A stretch of 64,000 bases of DNA, taken from the NCBI GenBank assembly GCA_037954325.1, contig JBBMNZ010000027.1, positions 3,947,501 to 4,011,500 on the forward strand, written 5' to 3'. The notes beneath the pieces are model-generated. The model saw nothing but the letters and a program-made list of their open reading frames with translations. It had not been told where the DNA came from and did not search any database. Both the position numbers and the translations under genes were made by a program. This document shows positions 21,768 to 32,800 of this stretch, in pieces. Position 1 is the stretch's first letter; the number at the start of each line of letters is the position of its first letter. Origin of the DNA: Fistularia commersonii. Lineage: Eukaryota > Chordata > Actinopteri > Syngnathiformes > Fistulariidae.

Positions 21768-22516
21768 AGACTACAGAGGATAAACAGGCATTTTTTGAGA
21801 AGTATTTTATTTTTCAAATCTGATATGACAACACTGGAGTTGAAATATGTCAAAAAAGGTTTCACGCACCTTTCTTAAATCCTTGCTATACAAATGATGC
21901 AACTGTGCTTTGGAGACTAATCTTTTGACCGTATTTTTTCAACATATTCAAACTATTGTCAGTTTAATTGCCACCATCATGACCGTGTGTATTTCACAGT
22001 TGAAATGCCCTAATATTTACAACTCTGACCTTCCTGACCAGCACCCTAATCCATTGCTGATACCTCTTGTTCCTGGAGTTCTGTTGCCACCGACCTCCTC
22101 CTGCTCCTCCCTGACCTTGCTGACCCCCCCGCCTCCTGGGGATTCCAAAGTAAGGTTTGGCGGGCTATGTTGCTGGATTATATCCTCTGAGTATGTCAGA
22201 TACAGGCATTATTCCCGCACATTGTTTGCTTTTCAACTGGTTTCTCTCTAATGATCTCCCAGAGTTGATCATCTATCAGTGTAACCGGCCCACAGATTCC
22301 CCTGATATTTTGTAAACCTAAGCTAACGGCGGCTTGAAGTTAATAACATGATACCCGATACCTTTGTCTTTCTCGGTGTTAGATGAGATTTGATGATCGA
22401 GTTGGACGTTTTTGTGGAGAATTGATTTGGATTCAATTGCCTTTTTGCCTTTTCATCATACCGATGTCTTTGCACTCTGTTTGCTTAAGGGCATTTAAAT
22501 GTCGGAATCCGTCGGT
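21768..22516. other. Convergent 3' region between mns1 and tex9
   Basis: 750 bp shared by the two 3' ends. No canonical plus-strand AATAAA is visible for mns1. A minus-strand AATAAA (plus TTTATT, 21806-21811) lies only about 40 bp from the mns1 stop. The two UTRs may therefore overlap. The open frames here look like noise. Confidence 0.5.
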
Positions 22517-25500
22517 TTATGGCTTCCCCCAGTCCAGAGCTTTCATGAACTCCTCCTCCGTGAATGACAGAAGCTTGGCAGCTTCAAAATGCATCTGAAA
22601 AACACCAAGGGAAGTTCAGTAATCAAGAGCTCGAGTAGAACTCAAGTGGCCGATTAAAAAGATAAGCAGAACAGCGGGGAAATCTACCTTTTGTCTTTTG
22701 AGAATGTCTATCAGCTTAAGCTGTTTCTTGAAACCCTCAATGAGTTCAGCTTTTTGTTTCTTAAGCATTCGGTTCTCAGCAAGTAGGTTTTCTTTGCTCT
22801 GGTGTTCCTCATTAATCTTATCCTTATTTCACAAAAGGAAAACCAGAAATGATTACGTCGAACAGAGTTTCATGAAAAACAAGTGACAAGACAAAAGGCA
22901 ACAGAACTGATTTCTTGTAAATAAAGCCACGTCCAGGAAACGCAGGATCAAGTTCTTACCTGGTTCATCTGTTTCATTTTTTTGATTTGAGTCTTCAGCT
23001 TCTCCACCTCCTCCAGCGCTCTGGTCAGGCGGACCTCCACGGTGCCGTGCACAGCAGTTGCTTGTTTTTGGGATCTGTTCAAATTTTCTATTTCCTTGAA
23101 AGGCACACAGCGGAGTCCAGGAGTCAAACCATTTGGTTTCGCTGCACGGGATTTGCCACCATCATGACAGTGTGGTGGCGAACCACACCCTAACCCTAAC
23201 CCTTTGCAAACTGTTTTGGCGCCTTACCTTTTGTAAAGCAGACACCTGCATCTGAAGGCTGTTACACTTCCTGACAGACTCTTCTCCTAAAGCTTTGTGC
23301 TTCTCAATCTGTGTCTGCTGAATGTTCACGGTCTTTTGCTGTCTGGCTCGATCCTCCTCGATCTCCTTAATTTTCGCACTGAGCTTAGCATTCTCATCAT
23401 CCTTCGAGAACAGAAACAGAATGTTGTGCATCAACAGTGGTTTCAGCGTTGAAGACCCACTTAGTTCTGACTTAGTTTACACTGCACCTTTTTATGATAT
23501 TCACATGATAGTTGATCCTGTTCCTGTTGCATGAGCTGTATTTTGGCCTTCAATACTCGGACTTGAGCTGTTGAAATACCTGAAGAAATTACATGTTATA
23601 GAATGCTCAGCAAATATTTTCGATTTTTTCTTTCTTGTCAGAAATATATCAAATAAACTACCATCATTGTCTCCGGCACTTTGTACATCGTCCAGGACAA
23701 GTGTGTCGTTCATCTTTTCCTCTATGCAACGTATCGTGTTTGCCAGAAAAGCATCGACTGAATCATCATCTAGAAGATCACCTTCTGGATTTCTGAAATC
23801 AGTTAAAGGCCAAATCTTTAGCTTACATTTTTTTTTAAAGTGGGAGTTCAATTCTGAATTAGGGATTTAACATTTCATGATACAATCTTAAATTAGATTC
23901 TTAAATTGACTCACAAACCGTCCGCTTCAGGCTCTTGTCTTTGATTTCCAGTGCTTTTGCCTTTTAACATAACTTGCCTTTTTGTCTTGACCTTAAAACA
24001 ATAATTGTTAGATAAAAACAGGATTTTGAATAATTGAATGAATGATAAATGGAGCTGATATATTGAAAAAAATTTTGGAATACATACTGTCTCCTGAGGC
24101 TCTTCAACAATGATCTGAGAGCTGACCCTCCTGCGGGGGATGTGAAACGGAGGGAGAGAAAAAGAAATGGAAAAAGGATAAGATGATTATTGATTTTTTT
24201 TTCCCCTGGCACTTCTTTAACTAATAATAAAGATTTGAATTGTCCGCGTGGAGGTTTAATTTTCCATTTATTACCGAGCAGCTTCCTTATCCTCAAGATC
24301 TGATAGCAGGCAGGTAGATAATGGTTTGGAGAGAGCTTCATTCTGCTGCTTCTAAAATCCAATAATCATCGAGGTTACTGTAGATACTAAGCTTTGCAGT
24401 TGACACTGATGTTTAAAACAAAAGAATAAAAAATGAAGAAAAAAAAAGAACGTACCACCAATTGTTCTGCCTGCCTGACAAGTTCTGCTGTTTTGGCCTC
24501 AAGCTTAGCATTTAGGAGTCTGAAGAAAGTACAAATGAAAATAGGTGAGGGTCAAAATGGAAAACTTTTACACGTACAACTCTATCAACTCCTGATTCAG
24601 TTTTTCAAGCCTTGAAATATGAACTCTATTAACTAAAGCACAATGGCGACATTTCTTAAGAGGGCATTGAAACGTCACCCGAGCCCATTTCTTGTACATC
24701 AATAAAAAGAGCTTTTGTAGTTTTGAAGGCAAAATCCACTGAATATAACCCTCAAATCATTCTAAGGTGTTGGTTAAAAACTGTTTTTTTTCAGTCGGTG
24801 AACTACACATTCAATGCTCAATAAGTCTTTCAATGTAGTCAACATTTGCAGCAAAAAAACAGTCCTGCCGGAGCCAGGAAATATTACTTATATTCTTCTT
24901 CCTTTGCAAAAAAGTCATTGGCGGGCTTCCTCAGTGGACCGCAAGCGGATTTTGCCCGTGGTTTGACTTCAGTCCTCTTGGGCATTTTCACCTTGCTGGT
25001 AGAGGATGGGCGATTCTTGAGGGTGAACAAGATAAGACGGTGAAGACAGAGTCACTCGTGAAATCTTACATTGCAGCTTGTATTTGTTTTCTGTTTTAAC
25101 AATACCCCTTTTCCTGTTTGTTTACTCAGGATAGCGGATGTGATATACAGTATGTCGTATGCTGACTATGTTATAATAAAATGATTTGGATAACCCCTAA
25201 GCTTTACTAGCCTTAATAATACATTATTTATCATCAACATGACAAAATACTTTGGTCAGATAAATAATTGAGATCAGTCGTCTAAAAATAACAAGTAATT
25301 AAACAGCGTGACCAGATTTAGACAGACTTGTGAACTGAATTAACCTAGAAATTGTTGGTCAAGTAATGCATTGTAGAAAAACACCTGCTGGGGTAATTTT
25401 CTTACATGTATGAAGATGCAGACAGAAAAATAAAGCGCTCCAAAATGACTCGCAGAGATTATCGTTCAAACCCAATGTCGTCCGGCCTATTTTGTGTTTA

Positions 25501-25748
25501 TTTAACAGGAGCCCAAGGTGGCTCCAAGGCCTCGTTGAGCTGACCCTTAACTGCAGCTTGTGACGTTTGTTTACTTAACTGGGAGCCAAACATTTAAAAA
25601 AAAAATCACTTTTGCCACGAAAACTTCTGCTAAATTTGTTGCCAGACGAGTGTGAGTTGCCGGTGATAAAAAATACAAATATAAATGCCACGGTACAAAC
25701 CTGCGAGGAGACAAAAGGGACATATTTATCGAAATTCCGTTCAGCCAT
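22517..25748 (-). CDS. tex9: Testis-expressed protein 9 (TEX9), coiled-coil protein
   Basis: Minus-strand coding exons from 5' to 3': 25748-25701, 25015-24888, 24519-24456, 24351-24275, 24130-24088, 23991-23915, 23792-23662, 23579-23488, 23401-23228, 23094-22960, 22822-22688 and 22594-22517 (TAA 22519-22517). They sum to 1182 nt, 393 aa (human 391), and all phases agree. The C-terminal half is coiled coil with strong matches to mammalian TEX9: RVLKAKIQLMQ, QQKTVNIQQTQIEKHKAL, VRLTRALEEVEKLK, GFKKQLKLIDILKRQK and the end AAKLLSFTEEEFMKAL. The centre has SVDAFLANTI, an acidic conserved block. The first exon (MAERNFDKYVPFVSSQ) is inferred from a good frame, a GTTTGT donor and its place beside the X-box. 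An internal Met in exon 2 (24985) is an alternative start. TEX9 is poorly studied; a role in cilia or flagella is inferred from its promoter, not shown. Confidence 0.9.
23188..23205. repeat. Short telomere-like repeat (CCCTAA)n
   Basis: ACCCTAACCCTAACCCTT within the tex9 intron at 23095-23227. Only about 2.5 units. Confidence 0.8.
25016..25700 (-). other. tex9: tex9 intron 1
   Basis: 685 bp between the inferred first exon and exon 2. The minus-strand acceptor is TTGTTCACCCTCAAG. AT-rich, nothing else recognised. Confidence 0.6.
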
Positions 25749-25776
25749 AGTAACGGAGGTGATGGACGCGGAGTTG

Positions 25777-25789
25777 GTTGCCTGGCAAC
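25777..25789 (-). promoter_or_regulatory. tex9: RFX-binding X-box at the tex9 start
   Basis: GTTGCCTGGCAAC is a perfect palindrome of two strong X-box half sites with a 1-nt spacer. It lies 29 nt upstream of the inferred tex9 ATG, so it is in the core promoter or the very short 5' UTR. It is also 1.1 kb upstream of the rfx7 ATG in the divergent intergenic region. Confidence 0.8.
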
Positions 25790-25944
25790 CGTGCGCAGTG
25801 TACGGTGGCCGCATTGAAACAATTTCAAGGGAGGCTTAAAAAGGGATGTTTTCCAAACGTTAAAAACAACATCCCTTTAGTGACTGCACACCTTAACCTG
25901 CGAGGTCAAACCCCACTATCCCCCAAAGTAACGTGGATGACTGT

Positions 25945-26128
25945 ATTTATTATTATTTATAATTATTATTAATTACTACTGCTACTACTAAAATTATAAC
26001 ACTACTTGTCAGTAGTCGTATAAAATGATGAAGCTGACAAAAACAATATTAATAATGATGATAATAATGATAAGAATAGTAAAAATAGTAGTAGTAATAA
26101 TAACAATAATAATAATAATAATAATAAT
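25945..26128. repeat. (ATT)n/(AAT)n low-complexity tract
   Basis: Imperfect trinucleotide repeats of ATT and AAT/ACT type on both sides of 26030. Confidence 0.9.
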
Positions 26129-26743
26129 CGGAGTAGTCGTGCAGTTGCCCTGATTGGTTACTTTCCTGCAAAGGCTCATGGGACTGTTTGCATCAGCGTT
26201 TTTTGTCATGCCGTGTCGGAGTGCCATGTGTTGTAGTATTTGAGCGTGGATTTTGCAGTTTCGGTCGAATTCGGTGAAATTCCGTTGTTTTTTGTTTTCT
26301 CCTGCGATCCACGGGAGACCGACGTGATACACATCTGGGCTGTATACGAAGCCCCTATCAAGGATAATGTCGCAGTAAACAATCGTTGCATATGAAATGA
26401 ATAAATAAATGGTCTATTTTAATACACATAGTAAGTGGATAAGTTGTCTTATGTATTTTAGTTTATCTATTTGCGGATACACTGTTCCCAACTCGTGTTG
26501 TTTTTAATGCTGGGTTGCAGTTGCGCATGCGCGTAGCTGTCAGCTACTACACCGTGCACATGCTGTGAAATCCCAAACCGTGAGGGGCAGACGAGCTGTT
26601 TGCCGGGCGATCTCCGTTCTCTCGCTGCTCCCGCTTTCTTAGCACATCTATGCATCACTCGGAGTTTTAGTTTCGTCGCACGCACGATTTCTTACGCCAA
26701 ATGCCGGGACCCGAAGCGGGCGGATGTCGGTGTGGGACCGGGT

Positions 26744-26783
26744 GGCAGCAGCAGCAGCAACAACAACAACAACAACAACAACA
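26744..26783 (+). repeat. CAG/CAA trinucleotide repeat
   Basis: Four or five CAG units followed by about eight CAA units. It is upstream of the rfx7 ATG and so probably untranslated; it makes long artificial open frames on both strands. Confidence 0.9.
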
Positions 26784-26889
26784 GGGCGCGCTCATGTGCC
26801 GTTAGCATCGCTGCAACCGCCGGTCCACGTTGTTTTAACCCAGCTTTTCCCACGCCTCCCCTGCGATCCGGACTCGACCCGGGGGGATT

Positions 26890-29800
26890 ATGGCCGAGGA
26901 GAACCCCCAGCAGCATCTCCCGGACCGCGGGGCGGGCACGCTGCCCAGCCTGCTCCCCGGGGTGCAGGGCGCAGAGGCCGGCGCTCTGCAGCTCAGGATC
27001 AAGAACTCCATCTGGTGAGGAGGTGCTCGGATACCAGGCTGCGTGGTGCGAAACCGCAGCCTACATTCACGAGATAAATGCCAAATACCACGGGAGATCG
27101 AAGTAACTTGTCATTTAGATTTGCACTTTATTTTCCAAGGGGGGGGGTCTACACTTAGTGGTGCAGAGGTTTACCTCAACATCCGATGAACACACACTAA
27201 AAATGTCTCTGAAATGCAGTGGAGTTTTGGGGCATATTTGTCTGTATCTATCTACTATAATAGTTATTTATGCGTTTGCATAATACACTTGCAAACTTTT
27301 ATTTTACACAGCAAAGTGGTCATTTATTAGTTTTTGTTTTGTTGTTTTTTTTTCTTTTTTGCTAAAAAGCCATAGAAAAAGAAACACGCAAAAGTCAACT
27401 GACTACAGGTTTGGTGTGCAGTTTTGTTTTTCAAATCTCTATCTTGTTATTATTAGACACTTACATAGTACCAGCACTGTGATTTTTATGCAGAACGATT
27501 TGTGCCTGGTTTGTCAATGCTCACCTTTTAGAATATTATTTGTGTCGGCAGTGAAGTTCCACTTTAAATGCAAGGAAGGAGAAGCATGAATGGCATTGTT
27601 CATTGAAAATACTTCAGAAGTGCACTTCACAACACCCATGATGTTGTTTTTAATGGAAAAAGTTAATTTCTCCTCTGGTTATTAGTTATGGTTCAGGGGT
27701 GCGTGAGACTCATCAGGTCACCCAAAGCCAGTCGCGCCGATATTGACCGACACCTTACATCTCCCGCAACCTATCCATAATTTTTCAACCGTTAAATAAT
27801 TCACAGCCCTGATGATCAATTAATCTGTTTATTTGGTGTTTTAAGAGACAAATTACAAGTTCTCCAATTCCTGCCCACCGTACGTAGTCGCATTTCTTTT
27901 CAAAGTTGCCACCTTTGGCTTAGGACATGACGTCAAGGACATTTTATTGAACAATCTAATTACTTGGGAAAATAATCTGCAGATTATCCGTAATGACAAC
28001 AAATTTCCAGTTGCGGCTCAAAAACGACTTTAGGGTCAGATAATGACATGAACAATTGGACTATAATATGTAATATTATTATTACTCTGTGACACAACAG
28101 AAACTACTTCCATGGCCTGACGGATCACCAGCGCATGTTACTTTAAGAGATTTTATGAGTAGGTGAGATCTACCGCAGCAGGTAAACACTGGAATATGGT
28201 GTATAAAGAACAATTATTACAAAGATGATAATAACGGTTATTTTATAAAAAGAATTGTATAATTCATTGTAACGCATTTTAATAGCCATTCACACCAGGA
28301 CATTCTTTAAACACAACCTGTTGAACTTGCTTACAACAGGATGTGGGGACTTTACCGAGGCAAAGCAAAGGAATAATTCCTCCACAATAATAATGTGTAA
28401 ATGTCAGATATCGTCTGGGTGATATAACATATTTGTGTGTGTGTGTCTGTGTGCATGCACTACTATGCTGATTTTTCACAAACAGTTTTCTGGAAAATTG
28501 ACAGTTTAATTGATTATATCAGACTTCTCAACACGTCACTCAGTAAAACACCAGAGTAAAGGGAAAATCCCCTGCTTTTGTTTATGCTGTTTATGCTGAC
28601 CTTTTAGCCTGCTCTTTGTCGCAAACACACTGTTCTCATATTCTCCAGTCACATTACGTCACATTCAATCTGTTCAATTAACAAGATGTTTTCCTCATCG
28701 TCATTTAATTCCCACAGCTTTGTCGAGGCGAAAGAATGAACTTGACTTTATACGGCAGAGTTTCATACGATTTCTCATGTATAATAAATACTGGCCTTGA
28801 AACCCTGGCTACTCCATAAGTGCAATACTTATGATGTAACTGCAAGGACGAAGTTTTATTTGCATCATCAAAGTGATTTATTTAGGAACCCAAGAGGCAG
28901 TAAACAGGCTTTTCCATTAGTTTTTGTGAGTTACACTTTGTGTAGGAGATCTAAAAGACATGACGACCAAAAGCAAATCACAGATATAATCAGAGCCAGC
29001 AATCACAGCCTGCAACAGGCTGTGAGATAAAGTAGCCATTTATTCATGTGATAATTTGATTTTGAGTTAGTGTACAAAAATGGGATCATACCAAGTACTA
29101 AGTTTCAATTTACAGTAATCTATAGTTATTTTAAGTCCCTGGCATGAATAGAATCTAAAACATTAAATCACGTTTTAGATTTTCTCTGGTTCAATGACAT
29201 TTTATGGCTCCCGCTGACAACAATATGTTATAAACAAATTCTGGTCTCCGTTTACGTCCTGTCTCTTGCATATTTTGTTCAGTCTTTTTAACCCCTTTTC
29301 CTAAAATTATACTGAAAGAAGACAATGTCTTTAGTCACATTTGGACCAAAATGAGCCCTATTTTTCTGATGCGAGTCAGTTCATTGAGACTGAAGGAAAA
29401 GCTGTACTCTGAGTATTTGGTTTTTTTTTTCAATTCCCCTTCTTTGACTCAATTACACCTGGATAAACACCTAAGATGATTTAACAGATCTTTTTGTAAG
29501 CTGTCTCAAGTGTTTGTTTGTTTCTAATCTGGCTCAGTAAAAACAGGCCTCAGGTGTAATTTGGTGTAAATGCCAAATCTGCCTTGCAAAAGGCTTAATG
29601 AAGGCCTGCCTCTCAGCTCGGGGAAATCCTCGGCCTCCCGGTAACAGTGAATTAAAGTGAACTGTTCTCGTCGCGGCTTAGAAGCCGACTCTGACCTGGG
29701 CGGTGTTGTCGAGGAAGAGTCTTTAGAAGTGACCTACCTTCTGTCCGGCAGTCGGTAACAGGCTGACCTGCCAGCAGATTAAGAAGTAAATCTGGAGACG

Positions 29801-32800
29801 GTAGCCACGCCACGTTATACTCCGCAGCGTTGATTTGTATCTGCACAATAAGCCAAAGTAGCTAATTCGGCCTCGCAGTTTAGGCCTTAATATTCAATCA
29901 TTTCTTGATGTCACAATAGTTGTATTATTTGTTCCTTTTTTCCTGTACAGTGTGCGTCAGACAGGTCTCCATGCTTTAAGATATATCATAGGATGCAAAG
30001 TGGTGGTCGTACTAAAATAAATTGAATAATACTTGTCATCCCCTTCCCAGATTGATTTAACGTGATAAATAATCAGGCAGAAGAAACTGGCCAAGACAAT
30101 GTTAACATCGCGACCGTCTGTCTTTTTACATTTGACAGCATGTGTTCATGGTGGTGGGATACATGACCTGTGAGATGCTGAGGGGTGGGTCGTCTCATAC
30201 CAAACATTCCTCTGCTTTATAAATAAATACACTTTAGACACGAGCACTCATGTTACACCCACATCGTACTAATTTGTACTATTATCTTTTCGTTTCAGCA
30301 AATCCGTTCAGTCCAAAGTGGAAAACATTCTGGTGAGTACTGACCTGACTCGGTGATGCATCGCAGTTTTGAATAATGACTCACAAATGTAACACAAGTC
30401 ACAGGATATTTCCTGAAAGTTATTGTTGGTTCATGAGCTGAAACTCCACTGCGCTTCATTATTCCTCCGGGTTTATTTTGCTCCTGGCGTCATTTTGAGA
30501 TATGGCCCCTTGGGTTTTTATAGATGGAGCTGTAGAAACAGCGAGCAGCTCCTTGCTGCACAAACACACGTTGGTTTGGTGGTTTAGACCAAAAACTGCA
30601 GCTTTGGTTCAATTAAGTGTTCCTTTTTCACATACAGTTATACATATCTATATATTTATATCTCTATATATTTTAAATCAAAATATTATATATAATAAAT
30701 AAAATAAAATATTATAAATCAAATTATTATAAACATATACATATTATAAATCACGCACAGCAAGCAAAACTATGAACATATATATATATCTATCTTACTT
30801 CTTACTATATACACACACACACACACACATATATATATACATATATATTTTAATAGTTTTGCTTGCTGTGCGTGATCTATAATTTTGAAACATTGCCGGA
30901 AACAACAAAAACAAGCATTTGGCACGTTTCAGAGTGTTTCTTGGCATGTTTCAGTGTGTTGGTCAAAGTGGCTCCATGGTTTTAGTTTGTACTTTTAGAC
31001 ACACATTTACCATCGTTCATAGTGCTGGAAAATGTGTTGTCGTGGTGACCAATCGCCAGTCGTGCCAATATGCTGTTTTATGCTCTCATCAGCTGGCGTT
31101 TTGTTACTAAGGTGGTTTTGGAACCACCAGTGAATCAAGGGGAGTTGAAGAAGGGGAACCAATCGGAGTACATCCTTCAAAGTATCTGCTCCCATGTAAA
31201 CTGACGCTGACCCGCTAACTTGGCCCCAGAGGAGCTGATCTCAGGAAGTTCAATTTACTTATTACAGTATCAGAACAACACTGAAGATGATGGCGGGGAT
31301 TCCCGTAGGGCGGTAATCTTCGTGCACATCGAACTTCCCGAAGTGACGGTCAGGTTTTTCCAACAGACCGTGAATGAAATCTATTTAGACTTACCAGGAC
31401 GGAGCAATCCTTTGACGCGGTTTGTTTTTGTCAAATGTGAACATCTATCGGTCAGTAAGGTGGCTCCACACCGAGGCGGCCCTCTCTGCCAGAGTGAAGT
31501 CCCCCTGTCATGGAGAACCGGGTCAGTAGTTGCAGGCGGGTCATCAGGAGAGTTTAGTTCACGGTGTTTAGCTGAGGAGACAATAACTGACATGAACATG
31601 CCTGCAGAGCAGATCGTGAGTCACGCAGGAAGATCCAACTGAATGATCCACAGCATTTCTTTCTTTTGCATTTGTAATGCACAGATGGAACGGATTGTCG
31701 GCTGCAATTCATCAGTGAAACTCGTGACGTCAGTCAGTGTTTGAATGGATTGCAGAGGTTGTGTTTTCTCCGGCTCCATTCAATAAGCCGGAATATGTTT
31801 GAATGAAGTCGTGTCTGGATGTTAATACACGCCTTGCATTGGGACGTGCAAAGGTTCAGACTTACTAGCAGTGGGTTTCCAGTGATTCTTCACACTCCAT
31901 TCTCAATCAGCCGCCCTTTTGAACCTGTGTCGTTAAAAAACATTTTTAAGAATCGACTTCACTGTTGGGAACTAGATCACTTCCTTGCCTTAATGACTTA
32001 ATTTAGACTCTGTCTCTGAGGCGACAGGAGCTTCTCCCCACTCCATCAGGTCTCTCTTCTACCAGGAAGTGGAGGTGGCAGGGAAAATCATCTGAGCACT
32101 GGGGGATGGGAGACTTCTAGGAGTGTTTTCCTTCTGCTTTACTTTTAAAAGGCTGTTTTGTATCAAAGCCCCCCTATCGTGAAAGCATAAAAAAATAACA
32201 TCAAGTGAGGGGCAAGAGACAAACATCATTCCAAATTGTAAATTTTAATGAATTGTTGAATTTGATGTAATGCGCTGTACGACACAGTTCGCACCGTTCG
32301 ACCAGAGGAACATTTACAAAGCACAGAAAACAAGGAAATGACTACATTTGTCTCGGGAAGAAGCCCAACCCTAGGAATTGTGGGAGTCCTGCAGAGATGA
32401 CATCTGCTTACTGTATGTGAATTCATCAGAAGTCCAGTTTCATTAGAACTCCTTCTTTTTTTGTCCTTTTATTCCGCAGCAAGATGTCGAGAAGTTCTCA
32501 GACATTGAAAAACTCTACCTCTACCTGAAGTTGCCTTCTGGGCCGGTCAGCAGCAGCGATAAAAGGTGAGGAGGAAGCTGCTTTTCTGTTGAGCGGTCTG
32601 ATAATCCTATGGATATGCACATCAATGAATAGTAAATGTTACCAGCCTTTACTCACATTTACTTCTTATTTAATATCCCCAAGTCTGTTGAGTTTCCACA
32701 CACACCCCCCCCCCCCCCCCACTCACACACATACATACAGCACTAAGAAGCTAATCTGTTAGTCTTTTTTTAATGTTTGTGGACAGTAATGAATTAATTC

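Larger units (their letters stand above)
25749..26889. promoter_or_regulatory. rfx7: Divergent tex9/rfx7 promoter region and rfx7 5' UTR
   Basis: Contains a long (ATT/AAT)n tract (25945-26128), CCAAT-like boxes (for example ATTGG at 26153) and an NRF1-type palindrome TGCGCATGCGC at 26522-26532. GC content rises toward the rfx7 ATG. (CAG)(CAA) repeats at 26744-26783 lie just before the coding start, presumably in the 5' UTR. No TATA box, as is usual for housekeeping-type promoters. Confidence 0.6.

Noticed and set aside
23188..23205. Interstitial telomere repeat as a fusion scar
   Set aside because: Only about 2.5 units inside an intron of a conserved gene; chance is enough.
23915..23919. Alternative tex9 donor GTTTGT at the exon ending 23919
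   Set aside because: It breaks the reading phase to the next exon. GTGAGT four bases on (exon end 23915) keeps it.
26141..26160. Third X-box upstream of rfx7 (GTTGCC ... GGTTAC)
   Set aside because: The half sites are separated by six bases, too far, and the second half does not fit; it is better read as an inverted CCAAT box.
26600..27106. 168-codon plus-strand open frame over the rfx7 start
   Set aside because: It is a shadow of the CAG/CAA repeat and GC-rich rfx7 exon 1 in another frame. The RFX7 frame from 26890 is the one that continues through spliced exons.
31220..31642. 140-codon open frame in rfx7 intron 2
   Set aside because: No recognised similarity, no splice support, and codon use like random intron sequence.
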